The notes under the pieces: generated by a model
Told to the model about the DNA's origin: nothing
Databases searched by the model: none
Seen by the model: the letters and a program-made list of their open reading frames with translations, nothing else
Program-made: the position numbers and the translations under genes
Part shown: positions 35,038 to 49,315 of the stretch, piece by piece
How the letters are laid out: every line of letters starts with the position of its first letter
Position numbering within the stretch: position 1 is the first letter of the stretch
Source: Apodospora peruviana
Taxonomy: Eukaryota > Ascomycota > Sordariomycetes > Sordariales > Lasiosphaeriaceae
DNA: 64,000 bases
Reading direction: 5' to 3'
Assembly: GCA_033439685.1 (NCBI GenBank)
Contig: JAUEDM010000007.1
Coordinates: forward strand, 930,001-994,000

Positions 35038-35879
35038 CTGAGGTCCGTCAACTTCTCATCACGCAGTACATAGACGATTTTATGGAACAGCCATTTTTGC
35101 TAGACAGCAATCTCTTTTTGTCTTGTGTGCGTTTGTTAAACTATCGTACACCATATCCCTAACCATGTGTATATCTCTCGTTCCGACTGAGCTCATTGTT
35201 CTGGTATCTCCTTGACCTGACCACAACTGTCCACACCATTTCTGTCGTCTGCCCTTGAAAGATAAAAGAGGTTAAACCCGGTTGCGGGATAAGAAACGAG
35301 GGAAAAGAAGACATGCAAAATTCCGTCATTGTTGTGCATCACGACAACCATTCGTACAATTGACATGAGAACTCGTGGGTGCTCACGGCGGTTCTTGGTC
35401 TGATTGGTTGTTGATGTGTCATCACTTCGTCCATCTCATCCCGTCCTTATCCAGCCATCCCGTCCAATCACCAGTAAACATAATAAAGAGGTAATCCAGG
35501 GGAATTTTTAGACGTCGCACCAACTGAAAATCCTAACGAAGCGTATCAAGACATGAGACTTGGATAATAACAGTGAAGAAATATAGTCCAAGGGGATATA
35601 AGAAAATAAAGCAGCAAGAAAAGAAGGCCATCCTTTTCTCTTTCTCCTTCACCGGGTGTTAATCAAGCACCCCTGATAAGTGACAACAAACCGCCAGCTC
35701 CAAAAGGGTTGCTCAAGAAGAGAAGGAGAAGATAAAAGATAAATCGAAAGTTGTATAAAATATTTAGGCAAACTGTGCCGAAAGAAGCTGCTACTCGCCA
35801 AAGAGAAAAGGTGGGATGAAAAGGATAACAGGTACTTGGGAATATGTTGCTAAGACGTTGACGTTGCAGCAACGCAAGC
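35038..35879. other. intergenic region, convergent 3' ends
   Basis: No gene is supported between the esterase stop and the stop of the minus-strand Myb-like gene. Nothing distinctive was seen. Confidence 0.4.
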
Positions 35880-37126
35880 TCAAGCGCCAACCACGCCAAC
35901 CGAACACCGTTGATCCTCCATGCGCCTCACCATCTCCCTCTCCCTTGGACTTCTCGGGTTGGCGTCAATGCCTAGGATGGCACTGATTCTCGTCTTGTCC
36001 GGCTTGCCTTGGGTCCCATAGATGTGGTCGTCCGGGCTGCCAACGGGAGTGATGGGTGTTTGAGCGGCGATGCCCATGTTCGACGAGCCAGCACTGGTCA
36101 CATTGCCTCGCCAGGCCTGCTCCAACACGACCGGGTTAGCACCTCCACCATAGTCCGCGGCGATCGCGGCCCAGAAGGACGCCCGATGCGCATTGTAGAC
36201 TGCATTTAATCTTCCCATATCGACAGGATGGTTAGAAGTGTAGGAATGACAAGGTAGTCCGGTGGACGAAGGCGGAGCTGGAAGGGCGGAACAATCCAGC
36301 CGGAGAGGACCTGGCACATGGTGCTGAGGAGGCGCGCCGTTAGAGGTGTGTGCCGAATGCGGCGGGGCGGCACTGGTGGGCGTCATGGCTCCGCGGTATC
36401 CCGAAGGCGCCATCAGGGGAGCACTATGTGGGTGGGCCTCGTTAATCGGAGTCGGGTAGCCACGAGACGCCGTGGGAGACGCGGTTCCTGTGGCGGTAGC
36501 TAAAGCAAGGGTCATTGAGGCCGGCTTGGGCAAGATGGTCGGCAAGCGTGGAGACGTGTTGGTGGAACCAGCTGTCGACATGATGCTAGGGAGCTGGATA
36601 CCGTTTGGGCTTGTTCCATATGATCCAGAAGATCCCGGGGGTGAACATGATCGGCTCGGTCCACCATCATGCTCATGAATCGGCGAAGGGATCGACGCTT
36701 GCATTGTGGGCGAGTGGCCACCAGTCGAAGACCCTGACGAGACAGAGGTCGTCCGCTTGCGTCGGTTGCTGCCGTGGCTGAGCTGGTGGTAATGTAGACG
36801 GCAGGCGAGCTCGGTCTTTTTTAGGTGCGCGGCGATGTGCTTGTAAGGCATCTTTTGGAGACGAGTCTGAAGGAGATAGACTTCCTATAACACATATCCG
36901 GTTAGAACCCTTTCATTTCCTTTCCGATTCCCCTGCTTGTTGCGACCATGCCGAGTTCCCCCCGGAATCCAACCGCACTACGTACCTCGTCCTCGCTCCA
37001 TGCTCGTCCACCACCTGTTGAAGTGACCTTCCGGTTCTTCGAGACGCCATATTCATGGCGATCCATGGCGTCCGAGGTGGGAGTATAAGTGACGGGAGGT
37101 GCCGCCATCTGCATAGTGGGAGACAT
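35880..37126 (-). CDS. Myb/SANT-like transcription regulator
   Basis: Two exons, 36986-37126 and 35880-36884, joined in phase 0 by a 101-base GTACGT..ATAG intron, encode 381 residues. A single Myb/SANT-like helix-turn-helix crosses the splice site: GRAWSEDEE continues as VYLLQTRLQKMPYKHIAAHL and ends with ACRLHYHQLSHG and a basic NRRKR. The remaining 300 residues are Ser/Pro/Thr/Ala-rich low complexity, with a conserved-looking C-terminus around KTRISAILGIDANPRSPRE. It is probably a nuclear DNA-binding regulator. The start is the first true ATG (37126); the open frame runs further upstream, so an additional 5' exon is possible. Its upstream side is an unusually long gene-free region. Confidence 0.8.
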
Positions 37127-40100
37127 GATGATCCAATTTCCAGGAGTCACTCGTTCCCAACTAGACTTTCCAGTAAAGGGTCGTCTGGTAGTGCTGTCGT
37201 ACCAGGCGGTATGTCCCAAAGAATCGAAGATCGGTCAACGACGTAGTTCGCACAAAAGAATAAAAGGATAACAAGCAGAACTGGCTGCGTTGAGAATCGA
37301 ATAAGTCGTTTCGTTTCGGTATGAATGTTCGTGCAACAGATCGGACACTCGGATGGTTGCCCTTGAACTGATATTGGTTGAGCAAGGGGGTTGAAGTGCG
37401 ATATTGAAGTAAAGCGAATGACCGGTCGTCGAACAACGAGATCCAGGGACACGAAAACGAATCGAAGTGGTGTTTTAAAAAGTTGTTTCAGGGAAAAAAA
37501 GGTCGAGTATAATAATCCAGATTATACCGTTCAAGAAGGGCAGTATTATCTCTCCAGAAAAGAATGTGGGCAGCCAACAAGTTGGTCTTGAAGAAAAGAG
37601 TGACAACGTTAAGCTGCGAGAAGAGAAATAAAAAGAAAGGGACACACACGCAACAGCGTCGTGATAGTAAGTACTGATATCCACAGGTAAGACCTTGGTG
37701 GAAAAAGATAAACAAGAGAAAGGGACGGGAGGTTCAAGAGGGAGAGGGGCAGGATATAATGCCCACTATTGCTGCATGATGTTCGGGCAGAAGCACATCC
37801 ATTCAGATGGACCGGGGGGTTAGGCAGTCCGTAAACACTTAGCCTTGTTACAGACCTTCGTCGAGACCCTGGAAGGGGCCCGGAATGGTGGGCAGGTCAG
37901 AGTTCAGGGCAGGGCGGATCCCACGCTGTGAGCGGGCTCCCATATGGAATCCACATCCACAACGACATGAAGATCTGGGCCAGGCCAAAGCAGAAGGTAG
38001 AGATGAATGGAAAGGGAATAGCTGGCAGATCCTCGAGTTTGGAAGGATGAGGCCGCAATAGCGCTAGCAAGTCCCCGCAAGCAGACAAGACGTAGGCCCT
38101 AGGCCGAGGATGTGGTATGATGCAGATTGTGGAGCTGAGAAAGAGAATAATGGGAAGACATACCCGTGATGCCGTCCTACACAGGGACACACACCCACAC
38201 CGACCCCATGCCGCCTCGAATCTGGAGTTCGGGAAAACGGACGTGCGCTAGTCGAGTCTGGTGTATGTAGGGCATTTTCATCCCCTTGTCGCTTGTCATT
38301 GTGCCTCGGGGACCGAGGTGCCTGGTTGAGCACGACTCTGGATGATGGGTCTGGGACAAGTCATGCATCAACTGACGAGGAGACAGAACGAAACCAAAGG
38401 TGGCCACCATCATCAACCACCACCATACGCCCTAGAACTACTGTCTGCGGGCATTGGCGAAGTGGAATCCACCGTCTCCAATCACCGGACGTTTGTCGTG
38501 TTTTTTTCTTCCCCCAAATCTGCGCTGCATCACGAAGCGCTGACTCGGGAATGGAGGCCCGGCCGGTGACCAAAATAGCAGTGGGTATTCCAAAGGTCCA
38601 AACAACCGCGGGAGAGGCCATGTTTTGTGTTTGACGGGACATGTTTCTTGGGGAATTTCGACTTGGGTATTTTACCGCCCTGAGGCCATCTCGAGTCGAC
38701 TGGCCAGTGTCCTGGATCGAAGGCAGGCCAGAACCGAAGAGTGAGGGACGGGGAACGAAGGTGGGACGAGAAAGAGACTTGACCGAGGTGCACGGTGGAC
38801 GAGGTTTGGGTGCAACAGCAAAGAACAGACGCTGTTGTGCACGGTGCCTTCCTTGGTCGCATCGAGGTAGTGTGCAAGTATGGAGAATGGACAATGAATG
38901 CGGTCGTGGTCATGACTGCCCTCTGCAAGACAAGACAGGAGCAGACACTGCTTGCGACTTCCTCTAACGTTTGATACTGGTCGTCTTGCTGGCCGTTCTT
39001 GCCCCAAACTGTCACAAAGGGGTCCCGGTTCCCGATCGTGGCTGCTGATTGGCTGTTGCCCCTCATTCTGAGGCTCTTGCAAGGGTCCAATGGCCCTGCT
39101 CCCTGTCCCTTCTCCCCTGTTCCCGGCTCCCATAAATCCCTGTCTGTCCCCTGGGGGGATTCAGGTACGACTCCAGAACCGACGAGTCGTTAGAAGTCTC
39201 TCCTTTCGTTTGGTTTGACATTCTCTGCTGGTTGAAACATGAGGGTGTTTCTACCCAATTGACGAGTCTGGAAATTCACTAGGGCAATTTTTTTCGACCG
39301 CCTCGACCTGTCTACCTTCGCTGACCTAAACAATGTCTACCATCTCCCCACCGCATTGCGAGGCCAAGAGCCAGCCCGGGCCGTCGCAGAAATCCGCGCG
39401 TGCCTCGTTCACGGCCGCCAGTCCGCCGAGTTTCCATCCCATCACCACTTTCTCACCACATTGGCCAAACCTTCTTTTCGTCCCTTCATTTATAATAAGC
39501 CATCGTCATCATCTAGAACTAGACCAACTAGGCCCGGTCCTCCCTTGGCAATGTTGCCCTGCGCCGGTGCGGCGTTGACGGACCGTCGGTTGCCAATGCG
39601 CACACGATGATGTGTAGGACACTGTCATCAAAACTCCAAACAGGCTCTTCACACATCCCGATGCCGTCCCAGATGTTGTTCCTCGAGTCGCCAGCCCTGG
39701 GGAGCGCACTGCTGCAGGTCCAGCCTGTGCGCGAGCGGCTCCTTAATGCGAGCCTGTTATGACAGGGGCTTGTGCCAGCGATGCCCCTGTCGCAAGGCTC
39801 CGATCGCTTCCGGCCCTGGGCTGAGAATCCTTAAAACTCGCTAAACGACTGGCGCAATCTCAGCCATGTATCAGGCCTTGCCCTTTTGGGACACTGCCCA
39901 GACCGCTGAAAAGACCGTTGAACTAGACCTCTCCATCACCGCCTAACCACCTCCGAAACTGGCGATGCGCGACCAAAACGGGCAATAAAGAGAAACATAT
40001 GTCGAAACATCCTCGAATATTGTCTGGGAGGCGTCTGGCCCCGACAACATCAAGAATGGTCATGCAACCAAACAAACCTTAACCAGCCATTCCGTCATGA

Positions 40101-42300
40101 ATGTTGCTCTCGATCTATCCAATTCATTCTTGACAGATATCAGCTGGCCCAGCAGACCAACGCCTGCACGTGTTTCGCAGTTTGATGTTTGAACGCGGCA
40201 ATAATGCTAAACCATCTATCCGTCAAGTAGCATGTGGCACAGCGAATCGCATACAGTATCCCGGCAAGGAACTAATACCCGTTCGTTCGAGTTTTGTAGC
40301 CCGAGCCTATTTCCTCGCGATTTTCAACAGCTCCCCTCCGATCAATCCAAGAATAGCATGTTCGGTTTACCGCCATCGACGACGGAGGGCCTGGCAAAAT
40401 GAGCAAACATGGACAGGATCAAATGACAACAAGAAGCGCTCGCTGCTGGTTAAACGGCCAAACAGCGATCAGAAACGCGGTAAGAGTCGTCTCGAGTTGT
40501 CCCCTCGAGCTGTTTCGACACCTGTTTGGCCTTTGTGTGGCTCGTGGGGCGGCCCTTGTTGACTCGCTGCCGTAGCCACTCGTCTGCTGTCATCAGACCT
40601 TATTTCGGCCTTGGGAGCCTCAAGATGCGACCCGCCGGCGGAGCCTGCTGAGCGGGTAAAAAAAGTCAGGTTCGAAATGGGCATCTAGAAAGAATGGAGC
40701 TCTACGACCGACAAATCACAGTCCGCCGCAACCTGATCGGATTAGTCTGCGAATTATTACGTATCGTAATCAATCACCCATAATATTGCGGCTGGTGGTG
40801 AGTGGCCGTCTTTTAATCAGCCTTCTTCCAGATCCCTGGGTTCATATATCTGGGGCAGCTGGACCAGCAGTTCCTCAAATAGCCGCCAACTGGGCTACTT
40901 TCCAGGCGCCAGCAAGGCGGTTCGCCAAACCAACGCTGTCGTTGTTCCGCGCTTATTTCTGACTTGAACCCGAAACATATGTCACCTGTCAATACTCAAC
41001 AGGCTTTTGCCGACTCGTTTATTCCTTTCTTTTTTATTTGTATTACACGGTGACCAAGGCCTATTATAGAACCACCAACACCAAAAGACGTCAGATACAT
41101 CGACACTGGTCCAGCTGCTGCTGCATCCCTTCCTTCAGATTTCCATCAATCAATCCAACATAATGATGAAGCGAAAGAGCTACCAGTGCTCGGCCTGGCC
41201 AAAGCATTAGAAACATGTCCCTACTTTCCTGGAATAGAAGGAAGGCTTCCAGACGATGATTGTGATCGGGATGGCCATCAGCACGGCCTTCTATTATTTT
41301 CCAGTTCGCTTCTGCTGGAAAATCTCGTCTCAACAATGCCCATTGATCAGAGTCGATCTCCCCACACACATATATGGGGTTTATGGAACAGGTTCTGTGG
41401 AGAAGAGAATCCGGAGAGGCCGTGAGTGGACGGCCAAAAAGAATAAAAGAGAGAAAAAAAGTCAACAAGACAGACATAGGTGTTGGAAGCATGAATTCTG
41501 GACCGCAGGATCCGCGGCTGATGATCTTCCCATCCGGAACTCCAGATGACACTCACCGAATTTCTGCCTGCCCGGCTCGCTCACCACTGTGAGCGCTGTA
41601 CGGTTTTGTTCTTTGTCTGTCTTCCCTTCTCCTCTCAGCCCGCTCAAATTTTCTTGCGGTTGCGGGAAGGTCTTGCGAGTGTCGTTCACTCACATACCCC
41701 ATACCCTACCTTCTAGAAAGAGAAAACGACACAGCATGATGTGATGTTGATGTACTTTGCTTGACGGGGCGGATGGACCAGCTTCAACCGCCACCTACTT
41801 ACCCAAGGTTCACACTGGCTCAAGGGGGGAACGAAACGATCGAGGCCCTCCCCTTTCTCCTTCTTCCTCGCTTAGAGTTGCCGGTCAGATTCTTCCATAC
41901 ATTGAGCAACAGCAGCCGTGTGTGTCTTTTCACTCTACCAGTTTATTGTTGTCTCACATCATTGTTGTTTTTGCCACTTCATGTCAGTGCGCTTTCCCGT
42001 AAATTCAGAGACCAGGCTGGATGGCTGATACTGAAGTAAGATCTAGGTTTCGTGGTTCATATATTCGACGGATTAGTAGTATGAATTAAATACCAGGTAG
42101 GATGATCGTAAGCGAGCAAGCCCAGGTCCAAAGACACGTAAGGTATGCATCTAAAGTCAACGTGCGTACGCATCGGAAGCAAGGACGTAATTTCAAGGGT
42201 TAATGGAAAGCCGCCTGATCGTAGTTACTTCAAGCAGATCGTTCCGCGCCATGTAACGTCGTAGAAAAGGGGATATTATTATCTTCTCTTTCGTCATGAA
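37127..42300. other. first part of a 12 kb gene-free region
   Basis: No coding region is supported. Overlapping frames at 38293-39133 and 39333-40684 have no family features. The frame at 41552-41091 minus has a hydrophobic stretch resembling a signal peptide but no ATG at its head and no recognisable mature domain. The part next to 37127 should be the promoter and leader of the Myb-like gene. Confidence 0.4.
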
Positions 42301-45300
42301 GGAGGCACGTTGGAGGGAAAGCAAAAAGGTTGAGCTGGGGAGGAGGGAGATCAGTTAGTTGACAAGGTCAAGGTCGGGATCAAGGATAAGGGCAAGGATA
42401 ATCAGTGGCAGGGACTTTTTTGGCACGCTTGAAAAGGATGGAGACAAGGAGGAGGTAGAGTGACAGGACAGAGCTGAATTGGGTTCTGTTGAGCAATGCG
42501 AAACACGGAAACCTTGTCGTTGGGCAATCTGGGGGTTACAGTATGAGGAGTTTTTAGACGGGAAAACGTCCCGAGGGGGCCGAAAAGATGTGCCTACCAC
42601 ATACAATACCATAGACATAGCAAAGAGGAAGCCATGGCCTTGGTGAGTAAAGTGGTTCTTGAGAGTCTTTAGTTCTGGGAATCCTTGGACTCCCTTATAA
42701 CTCTCCACTTACCAGATAGTCACTGTACTGCATCCACATCATATTAGACATACAGCGCAACTCAGATATGAAAAGTCTAGAAATTCGATGAAGCAGAATA
42801 TCTACAGAGGAAAGAGAGTGCTAGTTAGCAAAGCACGCTAACATCCGCTCCTTCGCTCAGACTGATGGACAGACAGACGACCACGGACGTGAATGAGTAA
42901 GAGCAGGAGGAAGTGATTTGCAGCTAGTTCATAACCAGAAGCTCGTCTCACAGGTGTGAAAATTCGCATGAAAGAGCGACCCCGACAACACAATGCACAA
43001 CATTTTTGGCGTCCGAGAGGAAAATTCTTTAGTTGTCTAGCTCTGTTTTATTTCGGATGGATTTCCCCATCATGTGTTTTGTTCGGCTCATAATCATCCC
43101 ATCATACCATGATATGATCATCTTGTCTATCATGATATGTGATGTGAGTTCTAGAAGGATAAGCATAGAAGACAGCTAGACAGGCCATGGTGAAAGGGAT
43201 GAGTGAATATGTGATGGTTAGCCATAGGATACTAGGTGTATGACGCTTTAACGTTAGTCTTCTCTAATTATGTTAGGGCAGGTGTTCTACCCTGACGCCC
43301 GCCGCCCCGGGCCAACTCCAGATAGACTCAGATCTATCGTAGTACCTGAGGTGGAGCAGCCAGCAGCTGGTAATGAAGTCGAACCAGTCTGCTCGGCACT
43401 GTCTCCAGTCTCTTGCTCTCGCTTGCCCTGACAGGCAGCTTCCCAGGAAAGGGCTTCCTTGCGAGCGTAACTGTGATTCGCTCCGCGAGTAAAATCGCAA
43501 AGAACATCAGTGCACCGCATTTCCGTGGGTTCAGAGTCAACCCACTCGAGGTGTTATGTAAGTGCCCAATGCGGTGTTGAAGGAAATGGTTGAGGTCGGG
43601 ACAACAAAAGAGCCAAGCCAAGCCAAGAAACGCCGGTAAGGCGCGGGCATGTGGGTTGTCAAAACCGGGATCTGGGGTCCAGGGAAGCAAGTCCAGGGGT
43701 CCAGTTCAGGGGAAGAATCGTGAAAAGGCGGGGGTGTCTCCCTGGTGAAGAAAGGTGGTGTGTGCGCTGGCGTCTTCCGCCCCGTCCCTCATCCACGGAA
43801 CGATAAGCGAGCCGCCCCACCTACACTAACACCACTCACACCCACAGAGCCGCTATTCTCAAACAAATGCCGTCACTGGTGCTGACATGGCTGGAACCCG
43901 CACTGTTTCAGTGACCCCACCTACGTTGATGAGACGGGCCATGCAAAAGTATGAGATAACAACGAACATGGGCTGGGTTGCTGGTTAGCCATGACTGACC
44001 AGATAACTGCCCCGATCTGCGTTCAGTTTCTCCCAGCTCCCAGATGGAAAAAGGGAAACGGAAAATCCAAAAAAGGTGAAAATACATACAAGACGAAGAC
44101 AGCATCAATACCAGTCTCGCTCGGCCCGGGCTAAATTTTACGCACGGTGGCCTCCAAATCAGACTAACACGACGTTGACTGTCAGCTTTCTGCTGTCAAA
44201 GCGAGATCCTACACTACCTCAGTTGGCCATGGACTATCTCTCTGCAAAGCTACATCCCAATGATGGTGATTGTCTGTCCACCTTGGCTTGGCTGTCGGCT
44301 TCCATTTTGAGATGACAATCTTCCGAGATGACCGCTGCGAGGGAGCATTATCGTCCAAACTGCGGGGCGACATGCGTTCTCTCATCCATCGTAGAATGGC
44401 GGCCCAGTGTTTCTCATGTTAAGTGGTCTGGCTCTGTGCACTGTTTCGAAAGGCCGGTATCTCATTTATCTTATGCCATTGGTCAGTTGTCTGGGTCCTC
44501 GAACATCTTGAAGCTGGGCTCGAGAAGCGCGCGTCTTGGGAGGCGGTCCAGTTGGTTTCTTCGGTTTCCCGGCCAGATATGAGGGCATCTTGTAAGAGGC
44601 AAACAGCTGACGGACATATATGGCCGGCTGCGGGCCAAGGTCAGTGGGCGGCATGTGACGCGGGTTAGCACAGCATCCTCGGTAGTCGGAAGCCAGTCGT
44701 TTGGCTGACAGCATATCAAGCGTACAGATGGATGAGGTCCCTCAAGGCCGAGAAATGCGGCCCGGTTCGGCTATCAGATCCATAGGTACCTATGTGAGGC
44801 TTCGTGGCTCCCAAGCCTCTTCGTCGTCAATACGACTGCACGGTCATCGCGTATGTAGGATGATGTGACGGCCTTCCCGGGTAGCCGAGGACCAGACGAC
44901 ATGACCTCGAGTCCTCGAGTCCCCGTGCACTCTTCATGGCACGCGCTTGAGTGCAGGGTTACGTGTGGACCTGGTCCTCCATCGTGGACGGGGCCGGGTC
45001 AGGGCAGAACCGATCTGGGCTAGGCGACCGGTGAGATCGGACCCTCCGGCGGACAAGGGGGTGATTTTCACCGGTGAATGGTTTGCTTGTCGCGATTGTC
45101 CAGATATTGACTTAGCTTCGCGATCTTCCTTCGAGGTTCGATGGAAGTGGAAAGGCATCGTTCGGACGAACGCAACTTGCCTGTGTGGTCAAGTCTCCCA
45201 TTCGAGCGAAAGCCAAGCAACGGCATCTTCAAACCCGGTAAAGGGATGTCTAGCATGTCAAAGTTGAGCTGTCGTTGACGCCATTTGAGATGCGTCTGCA

Positions 45301-48300
45301 TAGAGATCTGTTTCCATCTTCCCGATTCGATCCCATACACGGATTACGAAGCCATGCTTTGCTCATTCTATGAGGTACGACCTCGACGACGACGACAATG
45401 ACAGCCGACATGAGGCAGGACAATCACCCCACAGCGACTTGACGCACTCGGCCATTCCCAGTCCCGATATGAGAAGGATCGCGAGGACGCTCGTGTTTCT
45501 CGAGGTCATGGCCTGTATGTACGAGAGCGTTGCGTGCGTTTGTCCGCAAATGTCTCCCTGCAAGTCCCTAGGTCGCCTTTCCGTGATCCGGTTCGGGAAA
45601 TGTCAAATGCATGTGTTCTGACGCCTCGTTTCGGCACATTGCAGCTTGTGGGAGACTGGGAGCAGCGCTGCTACCGGGGGGACCGTGGAGATTTTTCAAG
45701 GAGGCTTTTTCGGTAAATACTGCCGATATGTTGTGTATAATCCGAAACTGAGGCCTTGGGGCAAAGTTAAGATGCTATGGGCTGGGGAAAGTACCGTATG
45801 GAGTAGTACTCGGTCCGCCGTACCTCTGAAGTCCAAGACCCCAATGTCAAGCGGCCAGGGTGAGCGGGTGCGGGGCGGTGAGAGAAAGTACGGGCGACAC
45901 AAAGTACGGAGTCGTACTGATACCTGAGAGCCATGGAGAACACCAGTAGGGCGGACCCCTGCCTGTTCCCAGGGCAATCCGCGAGAAGAAAGCCCGGTTG
46001 AGATTCGAGGATATCGATCTGAAGTCCCAAGAGCTCGACCTAACGGCTGAAATGGGATTATAGGTATCGTGGACGGGAATGCGGCATTGCGAATCGGCCC
46101 AAGAAGATCATTATCAGCTCAGATTTGTTTTCGAGCTTGTCGCAGAGATCCTGGCGGGAACAAGAGGTTGTGGCCCAATGCTCGTTTCTCGTTCACAAAT
46201 GTTGCTGGCGTATGGTATTGTCTTGTCTGCCCGAAGTTGTCATGTGCAACCCGAATGCCCCTCTATCGATAACGATAAGAATCAAGAACAGAGCAGAGAT
46301 TGGACGGCTTCAAGTTTTCGAGGCATTTGTTGTTCACTCGATTGATATCACATACAATATCCATACAAATAAAACAGGTAAGTCTACATATAGGCCGCTA
46401 GAATGAGTGTTGGGCTGTTCAACAATATCTGGGTACCTAACCTGCTTACCTACTCCGTCTTTGGCACTTGCTTCCAGGTCATGCCCATTGCGGTTCTCCT
46501 CACCCTATCCAGCCGGCCGGCTTCAGCGCAGGTAACGTACATACAAGCTCCAATGTGAACATCCCCAACTTCGCACTTACCTATCACGCTATCTCTCGAC
46601 AAGCAGATGCCGCCGTCTCAATCAGAACTCGAGCTCTCAAAAGGTCGGTTATTCTGCGGCCAGATCAAGATACCTTAGCACTTGGACTTAGATACGTCAT
46701 ATTCTCAGCTCGGTCGGTCTTCCCTAACAATCAGAGTGTATGACCGCAATATCAGAGCCAATGCAGTCATTGTAAGACAGCTTCACTCTGTCTGATGAAT
46801 AATGATATTGCTCAAGTGGGCCTCCAGCCTAGCAACGAGTACCAACACGTGAAGTATCATAGCATGTACCGAATACTGCTAGTCAAATAGTACGGAATAC
46901 GGATCCGTGCCTTATTACTCGGTACCAGTTAGTTTGGGCCGGGGGCTGTAGTGTACAAGGCACTCAACTCAGATTTCTTATGCCCGTGGGAAACCGTGGC
47001 TTACAGAGGCCAGAACAATACTACCAGGTAGCTCTAGGCCAGAAGAAGCGCTGCAAGACTTCCTTCGTCTATCCGAGTATGGCATCTTCCTCATGGTATC
47101 CGATATCATCAAGTTTGGAAGTACAGCGCATCGTTATGGTAAATGGCACCAATATACCTTACATACGACCCGAAGAAGAGGAACCTCATGAGCTCAGCTG
47201 CTCAGGTAGGTAGGGTACTAGCTCAGGTGCTCAGGTAGGTCAGGTACTTAGTCGGGGCTCGAACAAGGGTCGCTTCGACCCATCCAAAACATCGACCTAG
47301 ACATCTAGGAACCTACAAGTCACTTTCATCAAAAGTACATCGCAACGCCGTTAAAATCGCATCGACCGCTGTTCGAATCCTGGATCTGCAGTTGATTTTT
47401 GACCCATTTCTGTCATTCCGCAAGCTCTATTTCAATTACACGCGAAATACGCGATTTCCCCTGGTTCGAGAGTTAAAATAAAGCCCTCTGTTTGTGTTGC
47501 GCGAAAGACGCGCATCATCTTCAGAAATTCTAGCGAAAAAAGCGCCTCCTGCACCAGGATCAGGTCTTATTTGTAAGACGTCCCGTGGCGCACGGAATCG
47601 TCGCGACTTGCAAACATGTTCAGGTAGGTAATTAAGTAGAAGAGCGCAGGCGAGCAAAAGGAACAAAGAAATTGGCATCAAACGTCCAGGCCAATGACAG
47701 CTTTGCCGGGCTGACGTGAAGCTACGGATACCTTATCTAGGTACCTTACCTTTTATTTTCCCAGCAGAAGATGTCCGGGCAAGGAAAGTTACAATTGCAC
47801 CCCTTGGTTAGACGTCCCACTAGACTTAGGAGGGAGAGTCACGATGTCAGTCAGCAGACACGGTGCAACCCGAGGTTTTTCACACCACCACTCCACTTCG
47901 AAAGCCCCGCTCCAGCCGAGAAAAAAAGCCCTGCTCCCTCTCAAAAGTCGATCGATCCACCCCAAAGCTCGCACACAGCATTTTCCCCACCTTCCCAGCC
48001 CCCCAGCCCCCTCCAAGGTTTCTTTTCAGTCGAGGTACTTGTCCCTCCAGGGTCTGAAGTGTCGTCTCCTGCAACTGGTCACTCTGGTGTACTTTACAAC
48101 AACAAAAAGTCAAAAAAGCCCAATCCACAATTGTCGCCAATTCGCATTTTATGCAATTCTGGTGCTGATACCAGTCACCAGTTGCCCGTAAGTGCATCTC
48201 TCTTCACTTTTGGTAGTTTGTTTGCGCGACAATTGTCTACCTAGTAGTCATTGTCGCCATTTTCGCGCGATGCACTCGACGCGCGGAGCTGCTGCACAAG

Positions 48301-48763
48301 GGACGCAGTCACCCCAGTCTCTCTTTCGACGTTGAGAATGGCCAAGGTGTTTGTTCGGCGCGCCTCCAAATTGCCTCTCGCATCTGCTGGTGCAGCGGCC
48401 CCGCCAAGCTCGGTCGCCACACAGGAAAAAATTATGACGCGGGCTCTCCTGGCTGGCTGGTGCAGGACAGGGCACCCGAAATGACTGTCCATCAATCAGC
48501 GGCCAGTAGCGGCAGCGGCATGGAGAGGCAGCAGCACATTTTAGCATGCGAGAGCACCGGGAGGCGAAGCTCGACGGATGGACGAGCTTCGCATCCCAAC
48601 AACATTTCAATTCTATCAGTTGCTGCCGCCTTTCGCCATCTTCCACCGTGCGAAAGCTATTGCCACTTTTCATCGCTCTCATTGCAGCATTTGACAACTC
48701 GTTCTTGTACCAATTCCCGATAGAGTTTGCTGATAATTTGGCTGCCATTCTTTAGGTTCCGCC
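42301..48763. other. second part of a 12 kb gene-free region
   Basis: No coding region is supported. Two copies of ATCATGATATG-like sequence lie at about 43108-43140. Near 47165-47260 the element CTCAGGTAGGT recurs with GCTCAGCTGCTCAGG around it. A tRNA-like T-loop sequence at about 47380 has no matching arms. Confidence 0.4.
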
Positions 48764-48834
48764 ATGGAGGAGTGGACGATACCTCCCGCCTACGGGCTGT
48801 ACTCCAACTCCACCAGCCACCCAAATGACCTTCA
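48764..48834 (+). other. possible upstream exon or short upstream ORF of the glutamine-rich Myb-like gene
   Basis: An ATG at 48764 opens a short frame beginning MEEWTIPPAYGLYSNSTSHP that reaches a stop at 48835-48837, overlapping a perfect donor (GTGAGT at 48835). Splicing to a CCTAG acceptor at 49245 would join it in frame to the sequence that continues into the ATG at 49316. It is either a true first exon that extends the regulator, or an upstream ORF that restrains its translation. Confidence 0.35.
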
Positions 48835-49315
48835 GTGAGTACTTCATCTCCTTGTACCTTTTCGTATCTGGGTCTTGGTTTCCCCCCCAAGACAAGACAC
48901 TGTCCGTCCACCTTCCATCTCTCTCGTGGGCACCTGCACAAAGTCCCAATACCCCCATCAAGTACCCCATGTACTCCTTCCTCCCTGGGCCTTGTCCTGC
49001 AAACAAGGGAGAGTAGAGAGTACGAATACAGTACCACTACCACCCCGACACCGACCGACACACACGAACGAGCCCAGAAAAAAACATCGAGGTCAAATAC
49101 CCTCGTGTCATATCTTGTCTCTTTCTTTTTGCCCGTCCTTGCCCCTTCCCGTCCTCCGTACCCCCCGTCGCTCGCGTCCGCGTCCGCGTCCGCGTTCACT
49201 CGCGCCCGCGTCGAGGTCGTCGCAGTCGCCGCCGCCATCACCTAGCTGTCTGCTGTCGTGGTCCAACCTGGTGCTTCGCGACCGGGCCCCGACGCAGTCA
49301 CCTTCGCCGGCTGTG

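Noticed and set aside
41091..41552. Possible secreted protein with a hydrophobic segment
   Set aside because: The frame has no ATG at its head, and no domain or splice structure supports it.
47300..47400. tRNA-like GTTCGAATCC sequence
   Set aside because: The flanking bases cannot form a T-stem and no D-arm or acceptor stem matches.
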